From contig OX387606.1 of the NCBI GenBank assembly GCA_947568835.1, positions 4,154,001 through 4,218,000 on the forward strand: 64,000 nucleotides of DNA. Reading direction: 5' to 3'. The notes under the pieces were generated by a model. It ran no database searches, had not been told where the DNA came from, and saw only the letters and a list, made by a program, of their open reading frames with translations. A program made the position numbers and the translations under genes. Origin of the DNA: Protonemura montana. Lineage: Eukaryota; Arthropoda; Insecta; Plecoptera; Nemouridae. Shown one piece after another: positions 13,001 through 25,000 of the stretch (its first letter is position 1; every line of letters starts with the position of its first letter).

Positions 13001-16000
13001 TTGAGGAGAGACTTCAGCTGTGTGTGGGAAACGTGTTTAAAAGGATTGCAGCACTTCGCTCGAGTAAACGAGTCCATGATTAAATTACATAAAATATACA
13101 AAACTAAACGCTGTGATTATAACTATTAAATAAACTAGCTATTACTATACTATTGCTATTAATTAAAAATATGTTCACAAGACACTTCCAACGGTATTAT
13201 TAACACCCCTCAATTCACGACGCACAAAAATAATGCAAAGAAAACTTCGAATCACTCGTCTACTTGCACTGAGCTAAGTGTTTTGCGACTGACCAAGAAA
13301 CCAATGCAGAAACAACTGAATTCGCTGTCTCACGGCTAAACTTCCGGCCATAAGGGTTGAAAAGAGAAACAGGTAGCAAGGGCTGCACGTGTTCGTGGTG
13401 GGATTCTTTAAATAGAAGTAGGTAAAATATGAATTTCGTCAGATCCGTGGTCATAATGCACGGCAGAAACACAGACCTAGTATCGTGACCAGAGCCACAT
13501 ATTATCATGTTTATAGCACAAAGCCCAAAAATATCACATCCTTATAATAAAATTTTAATTGCTCGACTCCATCCCAAATTCAAATCTTTTCAAGCTTTAT
13601 TTATGCTATGACAAACTTAGCATAATCGAATGCTTCTGAATTCAATTTGGTTCATGCTCAACAAACTATTTAGCAAAAGCACTTCTAAATTCATACACAT
13701 CTATACAATAAAAATCTCATAACTTCTGATCATACGGCTGTTAATGATTAATTTTTTTTTCATGGAAAGATAATAGACAGGAGATGCTTCACAACAAAAC
13801 AAAAAAAAAAAAAAAAATTACTTCTCGAGTTATTAAGGGTTGAAATTTAAGGGTGGATTTTTTCTACCCCTAAACTTGATAAGTAAGCAATTTATGCATT
13901 TTTTCTTGTTAATGAAAGCACGATTATCATTTTAGAACTAATCCCATCGTTTTAAGTTTATTTGTTCAAACGCTAGAGTGAATATAGTGAATGGCCGTGC
14001 GGGGCAAAAAGTAAAATATTTTATTTTTCCATCCCCTGCCACGGGCAAACCGCTAGGCGTATGGAAAAAAACTTTAAAAGAGATTTTTTATTTCCGGTGT
14101 TCTAACCCTCCTGAAAATTTCGTCAAGTTCTGAGATAGTGAAGGTTTTGAGTGTGGGCACTTGATATGGAATGACCCCTTTGTAGACAGGCTCAAAAGTT
14201 TCGAGTGCTATAAGAAGCGATGTTGTGATAATATCAAGTTACGGAATATTCTGTGAGTTCTTGGAAATAATTCCAGCATCTCGGATCGCAAGTTGCTATA
14301 CGCAGCGGCTAATTGCTAAGGGGAGCAATGTGCGTGGTGTGCGCGCGGGTGGTTTCTCAACTCGTCTCGTTGAGAGGGAAACTCAGCACGTGATTACCAA
14401 ATCTGTCTCTACATCATTGAGAATGAGGTCAAACATGGTGAAATATTAACATTCAACTTGTTGGCATTCGGCATTGGAAAATATATACAAACACACGCCA
14501 GCGCAGTAGACGGTGAAACTTGTTAATATTCAAAGATATCATAATTCATCTTGGCAATTTCCATAATAAGATCTACACTCCCAGGGCTGTGCTCAACGTC
14601 TTGATTAATCATTCTGTTGGATTTAACAGTGCGCATCTTTCTAATCGCGATATAATTAACTTGACTGTAGGACTAGGTTAATTTTAAAACAAAATTGGCT
14701 CGAGAAAAAAATATAGTGTCCCTACCATAGAATAAAAAAAAACCGATGTGCGCACTTAAAGTTAGACAGAAGTCCGCGTGGTAATACCTTGAATGGACAA
14801 AGTTAGATGGGACTCAGGTTTTTCGGGGCTTCTCTTCTCGAGAACAGATGGAAAAAATGTGAGCACTGGGTATTTAGGGTTAAGACGGCTTCGAGTTTGT
14901 TGGTTTAGTGCCTCTGTCGGTCGCGTGGGGCGAAATCCTAGTGCTACTTCCGCTACCGTACGTCGCACGGCAGCGTCCTCCGCCCAATAGATCGATTTCA
15001 ACGACCACGTGCAGCAGCCACGACGCCGATGCCTGTAAACTTGTCTCTTCACATTTCAGCGACGTCGCTATCTGCTCAGGCGGTTAACTCTTAGACGTTA
15101 TTAAAAGGTCGTAAGACGCTGACCAGTAATTTTCAGGTCTAAGAAAACTCGGGGATATCTATGGCGTGCTATCATTGACGATGCTCATTTCAAAATCTTT
15201 CGCCAGCACAATTCCATCGGCAGGAATTAAATTTAGCCCGAAGAGTTCTTTGAGGAGACTTCAGCTGAATATTTAAAACGACTCTCCAGCTCTATCTGCG
15301 CGATTTAATCCAACCAATTTTCATTATAAGTGTTCGAGTGACTTCACTAATTGCTCCCTTGAGCCATCGGAGAAGCTGACAAAACACAATATAAAGACGA
15401 CGCTTATTTTATTTAAAAAATCTATCCAACCCCCTTCCTCCGCGACACCATTTCCCCATCGCCCGAGCGGAATTTTCCCGCGAAAGTCTTCGTTGTTTCG
15501 ATGCCCCAGTCTTGACTAATGGCGACCCCTTACCTCAACGACTTGGCCCAGCCTTTTTGGGGTCACTGAGAGACGGTGCCGCCAACTTTTCCACTTCATC
15601 ACTTCGGCAAAATCATTCAAACTCATCGTGTGCTCGGAACTCGGCTTGGGAGCGTCTTTACTCTTAAGGTATACGCGAATAACTTTTATCCCCTGCTTGG
15701 AGCGCCCCTGCGTTCGCGTGTTAAAGCTTGCCGTCTTGAAAGAGCTTTGGAAAGAAAAGTTTTTTTCACAGAATCGAAAACCTAGATCTAGATATAAAAC
15801 GATTAGCCGTTAATAAGTTGTTTTCAACTCTAAATCCTACGATTAACCATACAAACTAGCGTTTCTGCTGGACTCATGTGAAAAATAATATCAGTGGTAC
15901 TCGTGTCTGTAACGGAAGATTCTTTTACGAGGGTATTTTGAGATGTTTTTTATTGGAGAAAATATTAAATAACGAATAACGGCTTTCGCCGAGATAGCGC

Positions 16001-19000
16001 GCTACCGTTTTCCAAAGGATTCGCAACTCAATTATTTACCTCTGTGTTGATAAAACCTTCGCAGAGGCACAGAATGTTTACTTGCCTGCTCGATAGCTGA
16101 CGTCAAGACTACTTGCTAGTGCAACATGTACCTGTGTACGCCCCCCCCCCCCCTCGCACACACACACACACACACACACACCCACACACACACAATTCTG
16201 ATGTGTTTCACTAAATAATTAAACAACACCTCTCTGCGTTTGTAGGTTTTCTTAACATTAAAGCCACCGTGCAAAATCATATCAGAGAGATATTGCTTTC
16301 TACGCCATTTGTATATACAATAACCAACTTTACCTACCACTCCTGACATTTGTACGTGCTGGCTTGTTTCTTCAATTAGGTAGAGTGAAACTATGTATTT
16401 GCTTTCTTTGGCAGGTTACGAGTGGGTCGGCTGGAAAAACGACACTGTCGGGATGGTGGGTCGTCCCGTCGAGATCGTATTCGAATTCAACCAAGTGCGC
16501 AACTTCTCGGCCATGTACCTCCATACCAATAACTTGTTCAGCAGAGATGTCCAGGTAAACCTGCTTGCCTCTTCGCTCGCCTAACACACATAATGTTGGT
16601 GCTTTAGAGCATGTGATTAGCGGGTATATCAAATGCACCGGTAATGCAAGTCGAACGCATTAGAATAATACCCGTGTCAGGGCGTTGCGAAGACGATCAT
16701 TCACAAATCGTTTTATGGAAATGAACACTGCACCAGATTCATCAAGCGATCATGATGGCACACCTTAAACGTTTGACACTTATATGTGGTACTTTATATT
16801 ATATTGCATAAGCTTGATATACTGACGTCGACATAAGAGTAGGCTGGTTGTATTATATACACGACACATATATTTATTGAGAAATATATTATATCGGCCA
16901 TCGCCTATCATACATGAGCAGTATATTGAGTGAATTTTAACGATCTTATACTCTGCTTTGATAGATACCTTTGCAACTCAATTGCCATCCAGTAAAGAGT
17001 GATTAATCGTCGCTATATATCACATAGTTATTTCGTACATAGTTGAAAAATGTGTCCATTTTATCAAGCCACGTATTTTATCTAATTTTCAGCGAACACG
17101 TTTTATAGTTTGACATTTTGAGCGACACTTTAACCGTTTGTTCTGGCTTGCGCTTGCAGGTTTTTTCGCACGCTAAGGTGTACTTCAGCATCGGAGGAAG
17201 CCAGTTCGCTGGAGAGCCTGTCTTCTTCTCCTACATGCCGGACTTGGTGATGGAACATGCACGTAACGTGACCATCAAGCTTCACCACCGCGTTGGCAGA
17301 TTCCTCCGGTTGCAACTCTACTTCGGGGCCAAGTGGATTTTGGTCAGCGAGGTCTCTTTCGACTCGGGTACGTAGAAAAACTCGAGAAAAACACGTCTGA
17401 CAATGGAATTTGAAGCACATTCCCTGGCGATGTCGAATTGCGAAAAACAACGAGTTCCAGTGCGTTTTGAAAACAGATCCTTTGCCAGGTTTGACATTCG
17501 AAACCACATCCCCTATTCGATATCACTAGCTGCAAGCTATTTTGCCAAACGTCCGCCCATATAATTCACACAATTACAGCTGCACAACGACACTAAGTAT
17601 CTGTAATTCTCGTCACAATCTCAGCTTAATCCAACTCGATACAACGTTTACCCCGACCGTCAGACATCGGTACGTCTCCCGTCGCCAGTAGGGTCTGGAC
17701 ATATCTGTTTCTCTCATTGTCTGTTAACTTGAGAATCATTACAGCTAATTACATAAGATAGGACACAGAAGGGGATTTAATTAGAGCGATTGTGCAGCGA
17801 CGCTTGCAGCTGATACTGAGTGAAATAATTACTGTCCATCATGCGGGTATCTGCTTGATATCAGAACGTTTGCATCCGTCCGGCATTGAGCTGGCTCACT
17901 CGGTAATCGACGTGTGTGCTTTTGCTGGTCTCCGCTGCGTCCGAGAGAGGGTGGGTGAGAAGGGGATGGTATGCTGGCGGGCAGTACTTGTACATCGGCA
18001 ATTGCGAGCATCGTTGCATGGCATGTTCAAGTAATTAGGGTTTGTGTACTCGCTGACTGTGCTTCTGAGCCAAGTACTTGGTGTAGGCGATACAACGTAA
18101 GATTCCGGCATGTGGTATTATGCAAATCGTCTCTTTGCTGGAAATTACTTGATTTTTTTTTCGGTTTAATTTAGTTGTGGCATGAAACTGGCGTTTGATG
18201 TTCTGTCAATATTATGAATGATTTAGGAACTTGTGACTGGTCGCAGAAGTTTAATGCTTCGATCTGGAAGTAAATACACAAGCTAGATAGGTATATCTCC
18301 TCTCTGAACTTATTTGATAGGAAATTGATTCTGTCAAATTTCACCATTATACCTGACTTTCTTTCAAAGTTTGTTCAAAGTGTTTGTTTCCTTTCCGTGC
18401 TCACCGAAAATGAAATACGAGACCACGGTATTTTTAACAAGTGGACGGCTTTGAGACAGAATTTTCAATTAGGGTAAAATGGTTCGCTTGTGTGGAAGAC
18501 GCTGTGTCACTGGAAGTTATAAACAAATATTTGAGATTTCAGCCAGAGTGCACGGCATCTTCACCGACGCAAATTTAGCTCTGCCATTTTCTCAAAATAG
18601 GGATGTTGCTCTGGTGAACTATTGCTGCTAGAACTAGAACTAGAACTTCTAAGCCGAACTATTGAATTAAACGCATTTTTTTTGAGGTGCCCTTGGATAA
18701 TCAACGAATGTCATACTAAAATTAAATAATTACTTTTTTCGTCAAAGGTACTCAGTACTGTATGGGGGACGAAAATGTCTGGTGTTTTTTATCGACTATG
18801 TTTTTTTCTGAGTAGCTAAGCAAAAGAAAACATCAACTTTGGTCATTTTTGCTCTGGGTTTGGTGGACTGATTTGTAGGTTGTGTCAGAGGTCATTAGCC
18901 CTTAAATTAAAATAATTCCGAGGGTGGCGCCCAGGTAAAATCGATTTTGAAAGTTCATTATTTTATTAAATAGGCTTTTTTAATAAATAATTTCTTAAAA

Positions 19001-22000
19001 AATGTCAGAAATAATTATTCAATGTTTAAATGGCGATAGGCGGTGTGCAGAGCTTAATTGTCACCGAGGCCGACGCCGAGGCCGACGCCGACGCCGACGC
19101 CGACGCAGCGATTCCTTCGCCGAATAATAAGAATTCATTGAAATGTGCGCGAAGCCTAGAACGAGAGATCACGTAATCGCTTAGCGATGCTGAGGGTAGA
19201 GACATCGATCTACGCCGCACGGAATTAGTAAAATGGAAACTCGCTTTTCCTGCCCCGGCGCGCGAAGATAAATTAAGAGTAATTATCTAATTAATAAATT
19301 AGACTGAGTGGTTTTTCGCGTCGAATACAAAATAAGTGTCTGCCAATTTGAGTCGAACGTTAAAAGATTGTCCTCCGGGCGTAATTCGGTGCCGCTTCCT
19401 GCATACTACGCGATCCTGTTCCCCGTGAAAGATTCCGAATTCTTGCCATGAGAGCCGCGTCGAGCATTTGTCTGCTGTCGTCGACGTCGCGGCGTCGGTG
19501 GCGTCGTGACGCTTTGCCACGCGGCGCTGAGCGACAACCACTTAGATATTCGCAGCTAACGTCTCCCGGGCCCGACCACCGTCAAACGTTAACAAACTTA
19601 GATAGACGTGACGCCGCCGACGCCGACACCATAGACGACGTCGACGTCGACGGGCCCGGTAATCTCGATGATAGATTATTGAAGATTATTAAACAGTGGT
19701 GTTGCGCCATGGACATTTGGTACGAGCCTTCTTTTTCTGTCGCAGGAAAAAGTGTTTTCTTGTCAGGAGCAGAGCAAGATATTTTTTCCAACTGGTTTTA
19801 TTGCTCTATCAAACAATTTCGTTTCGTTGGAGAGCTAAAAGTAGATCGTCTTGCCGTTTTTCATCATTTTATATTCGAAACAAAATTCCCTTTCAAGATG
19901 ATGGCATTTCCTGGCTGAAAAGTTAAAAGTTTTCTCTTAAAAAGTTGGCAAATTTGTCTAAGATGTGAACAGTCAGTAAAGCTACGGCAATGAAACTAAA
20001 TCATTTGTGGAAATTTATGGGTTTTTTCTATGAGCACATCAAAAACATATTCTAAAGTGGTCGACTGTAGTGTACAACGTTGTAACATGAAAGGGAAGCA
20101 AGATGTCGACAGCAAAACTTCCCTTACATGGACCATTACACCGTTTAACATCGGCTAACTCCGGCTAACTCCGGCTAACTCTGACTAACTCTGGCTAACT
20201 CCGGCTAACTCTGGCTAACATTCACTTTTCATCCATTGCAGTGCCTCTCACTGGCAACTTCTCCGAGGAGGAGATGGACAACGGCATCGTGAAGCCGGCC
20301 GACGACCACGCCAGAGAGTATCCTCTGCAGCGCGACGAGGTGCAGACGCCGTCGAACACCAACAAGGAGGAGCGCGTTCTTCTCGGCGTCGGCACGAACA
20401 CCTTGGGCGAGAAAAAAGACGAACCGAAACACTATATAGGACTGGTAATCGGCATCTTGACCACAGTGATCGTCATCCTGATCGGCGCCATCATGTTTAT
20501 CGTGGTGCGGAACAGGAAGTCGCGAGCCGGTCCCGGCATTCTTCCTTCGGGCTTCGGAGGCAAAGAAGGAGTCACTTTCAACATGAAGGTGAGCAAGCCA
20601 CCACACAGCTAGCTGCGAAAATGTGATTCTTAAATCAGAATCCCAGTTTCTCCGTACCGATGTTAGCATTTTCCAAAGTGGTGCAAAATGTTTTCCCTAT
20701 TTATTGAAAAGTCGTCGAACCCCACGCTGAAAGAATAATTTTTTCTTTCAATAGAGATTTTCTAGACGCAGAATAGAAAGTCTGCAAGTCATTAAACTAG
20801 TTAACAATGGTACTTACAAAATCGAGACCAACTTTGCTGAGAAAACTTTGTTTAATCCGTTTCTGTTGTCTTTCATATCAATTGAGTCTTTTCTAACAGT
20901 GATCTCTCTATAGCTGCTCCGGGAACGACGTGCGGGTCAATCAAGTTCGCTAACATTTCTAAAGCAACAGGGTATCAACATTTACCTCCACCAAAACTTT
21001 CTTCCCCCAAAAAAACATCTCAAATTAAGGGGGGCCTGCCAGTAATCATTGTCAAAACGTTCCTCCCCCCTTCTCACTCCGATACTCTGTTAGCGGACCC
21101 CCTTCTGCTTGGGAAGCGATTCCTCGGATTGATTGGCGGAAAAGCTCAGGTGCGTCCCTGTAATTGGACAAGGGTATTTCTATGGAAACATTTAATTTTG
21201 TATTATTGAAGTGGGCCCAGCGAGCGAAATGCGATACATTGGTAGGATTATGTGCAATTCAGAACCCCTATAAACTCCACGGCTTGATTTTATTTCATAC
21301 TCCCCGATTCAATTAGAAACTTTTTAAGTCGAGCTGTTTTGGTAAATTCTGTGCCGCACGCACTACATTGGCATATTAAAATACTGTTTCGCTAGTAAAT
21401 TTTACCGAGGGAAATACAATTTTTTAGTTTCTTAAACATTGTACCTTACGTGATAGTTTTCAGACTCGTGTCTACTTTATCTAACTTCAGCACTAGTTTT
21501 GACAAAAACTATTTGAACTGGGTTTGGAATGCTAAGTGGAGAACAACTAAATATCCCAACGTTTTGTAACTTTTACCTGTTACTTTATCAAGGGTAAAAG
21601 CAGTCCTGACAATTTTCCAATAACAAAAGAACCACAAAAAATTATAACAATTACCTAGTTCAAGCATCCTAAATGCATCTAAATGAAATAATCAGGGTCA
21701 ATAAGTAAAAAACTAGCATATTTTGTATTTTCGGAAATATTAGTTTGGTTGTTCTTCACTTAGCATTCAAAACCCAGTTCAAATAGTTTTTGTCAATGTA
21801 CCTGACGTTTTTAGCTTTGCTAGCAACAAACACCAACTCTATGCGTCAGCTTATGGACAGTATCCAACAAGAAACTTTGATAAGTAAAATAAAACCCGAG
21901 ACAGACAATCCCACTAATGGATTCACAAGATTTTCTAATCATTTCTATAAAATGAAATACTTAACACTTTGCTCACTTTGAGCTCAACAATCGTTTTCCA

Positions 22001-25000
22001 GAAGAGATGCTTTCCCGTGAGTGATATTGTCTGGCAAACGTTTCTCTGAATTGTGTGCTATCCCCGGCGTAGGCAGCCCAAGCGCCTGGACTGCAGCGTA
22101 GTACACGTCTGTACCATTATGTAGCAAAGCTTGTCGCGTATACCCACCTCTTATCTTAATGAGTTAGTTGTACACCGTGTATATATGTGTGTGTGTGTGT
22201 ATATCTTTAGTGCTTTATCCAGCAAAGCGGAAATTAACTATGTTTCCATTTGGGAACAGCGTGCTTTAGGCAAACTTGGTGGAGTCAGCATTAGCGATTC
22301 TACCTCCAATAACGAAGCGAATCTACCCCTGAGACGTAACATGACAAATTCATGTACCTGCTGATTGATTGCGAACACTTTGCTTCATCGCCTTATTATG
22401 TTTGGTTATTTTCAAAGGGGCCCCGGGGGTGTGCTAAAATAATGCAAACATTGGCTTTAAAAGAGAGTCTTGGGGTTCACTATATTGGCTACCATTTCCA
22501 TCCAAAATTGATGCCCCGTCAGTCGTTGACATTTTCCTTACGATAGACGAGTGAACCTGCCATTTTAGGAATGTAAATCTATAGCGTTGTGCCATCTTGC
22601 CAGATTGACTACATTATTGTGGGTGACATCCATAAAAAAACACAATATCATCATTCCTTATTTAACCTGTTCCCTAACAACCTTACAAATCCAGTTACTT
22701 TTATGTTTATCATTGTTTACAATATTTATTTTTATACCCATGCCTTGTAGCGCACTTTTATTTTCAATCACATTCATTCAAATTTTCTTTTCTCCCCCGG
22801 TTTTTTCCCCCCCGGTTCTCGCCCGGTTTCCCGTTGCCTCCCTTCCCGCGTAGGACCTCCAGATGCGAGTGAACGTGAATGCTAACGGCCACGTGTACGG
22901 GCAGGTGTCGATGGAGGACGCCGTTGTGGAGGCGGACAAAAGCGCACTGTACCACGAGCCGTTTCACCTGAACCAGTATGCAGACGGTAGCCAGCGTAAG
23001 GCGCTACAGCTCAACAGCCCAGACTATGCAGGTAACTTCCCTCCACCACCACAAACACTATCCCAAAATTCCAGCCAAATTGAGGTGGTCGGCAACGATA
23101 GGATAGGACATCGGACGCATGTGAATATAATAAACTTAAATGAACATAAGAAAGATGATTTGAAAAGCTCTGGTATGACGAATTTGCACTAATTCCATCA
23201 CCCTTAGACTTTACCAAGAACCATTGAAGCTACTCTTCTAAAGTATGGTCTAGTTATGGCCAAGGAAAATCTCTTCATGTACAGCGTACCATAAATAAGA
23301 AGAAAATCGTGATGTATATCCCATTTTCTGTTACAAAAAAGGACTTCTCTAAGCACGCATTGTCTTTCCTTCTAACGGGCTTCATCTCGGTATCAGTCTT
23401 GTCATAATCGCCTTCAAGTCAATGCGTTTTGTTTTTTTGAAACACATTTTTACTAAACTTGCTTAAAACTTTTAAGCATGTTAGTTTTAGTGATGATCAT
23501 CTTTGCAGTTTGCGGATAGTTCTTGGGGACATGATTGGAAAACGTGATAAATTCAAATGTATATGGCACGTTTGGGTTAACGCGTAAGCCTCAAGCAATC
23601 ATAAACACAATATGCATGTGTACGCTACTCAACAGTGGTGTTTGTAATCAGCACCGAATATCGATACAAATATCTGGGTCACACGTTTTCCCCGATAATC
23701 TTTGCACGCGCCCGTATCCATGGACAGGCCAAGATATTGCGTTAACTCAATCCCGTGGCCGTGTGCCGTATCTAGGCAGAATATTGTACTTTTATGATCG
23801 AGAAGGTATATAAAATCACCGCGATAGTAATCAAGAATTTTCTTCGCATTCCATTCTCACATTGCATAATAAAAAGCGTCTGGCGCCGTTCGTAAAGCTG
23901 CAGCGTATATATATATATATACGTGTGTGTATAGAGATATAAACGTGGCATCATTTCCTTGGTCATTTTTATAACTCGGGGCCGCGACAAGATACCGAGC
24001 CAAACAGGCATCCCTAATGGCCGTCATGGAATCCAGAAGTTGCGGCTTGCTTATCGCCGCAGAAACACTCTTCCTGTTTCCTGTTGGTTGCGCGGGACTG
24101 CTCCTTGCATGGTGCTGTGGGGAAGATCTGCAGGGCGTCTGCTGCCTGACAACTAGATTAGGGGAGGCAGCGATACGTTGCTGTTACGCGGTATTCACAA
24201 GTTAATGGCAGGTCTCCTTTTCAATGTGTGCATACCATCATTAAAGAGTTGTGTTACATCGTAAGAGACTCGGGCTCAGATTACTTTTAATTATCGTTTT
24301 CATGTCTTACCTTGTGTACCTTCCGGCGCTGACTTGATTTCGTCGCTCGGTGCTTCAGACATCCCCGACGATGGCTCGACGGTGTACGCTGTGCCTATGA
24401 ACGTTAACGGTCCGCCGCCGCCGCCCCCCTTCTCGATACCACCGCCGACGCCGGCGAGGACGCTGCCCCATCTGCAGAATTTCTTTCCGAAGCCGCCACC
24501 GGTGCCACCACCCCCCGAGAAGTACTACGCCACTTCCGAAATCTGCCCAGTAAGAAATTCGTTCCAAATCATTTTTCGTGTCATTTTAAAAATGTCAACT
24601 TTCCCGCTGGTAGATTCCATTGAGAAAATCCTAGGTTTTTTTTTTTATTTTAATAAAGGTCATACTGGTTTTTTTAAATCCTCACTTAACACCTACACTG
24701 TTATTGTTGTGCAAAAGGGTTTACAGATTGTTCGAATAACTGTATTTTACTTTTCCAGTAGAAAATTTTGAGCGCTTCAGTAGTATGACAAGCTGGAAGT
24801 ACCAAAGAGACGCTAATCTCCAGTTCTAAAAATAAATCTTAAAACGCACATCGACTGACGGTACTCAACACCACTCGCCATTCCCTCAGGGTCCGCAATT
24901 GCCGCCGCCCCCACTCTCGCCCCCGGCGCCCCTGCAGCTGCAGGAGGCTAGCCTTTCGGCGGCATACGGAGTCGTCCGGTGCCCGGACTCGACCCCCGCC

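Larger units (their letters stand above)
10398..14177 (-). mobile_element. Complete DNA transposon nested antisense in a DDR intron
   Basis: A 3.78-kb element delimited by inverted repeats that begin GGGTCATTCCATATCAAGTG at 10398 and end with its complement at 14177. The arms are about 490 bp and essentially identical over the outer 475 bp, including a 17-nt T/A homopolymer of the same length in each arm. Between them lies one intact minus-strand ORF. The flanks suggest only an imperfect target duplication (CTTTT before, CTTTG after), so duplication length is unresolved. Long TIRs plus one transposase-like ORF indicate a cut-and-paste element. I cannot assign the superfamily with confidence. 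The structure suggests a recent insertion. Confidence 0.92.

Noticed and set aside
13078-13101. Extension of the transposase ORF upstream of its ATG
   Set aside because: The extra eight codons start with a non-ATG codon; the ATG at 13077 precedes the Cys-rich N-terminus.
19448-19918. 156-codon + frame inside a DDR intron
   Set aside because: It overlaps a CpG-rich repeat island and an AT-rich tail with no domain; it is likely fortuitous.
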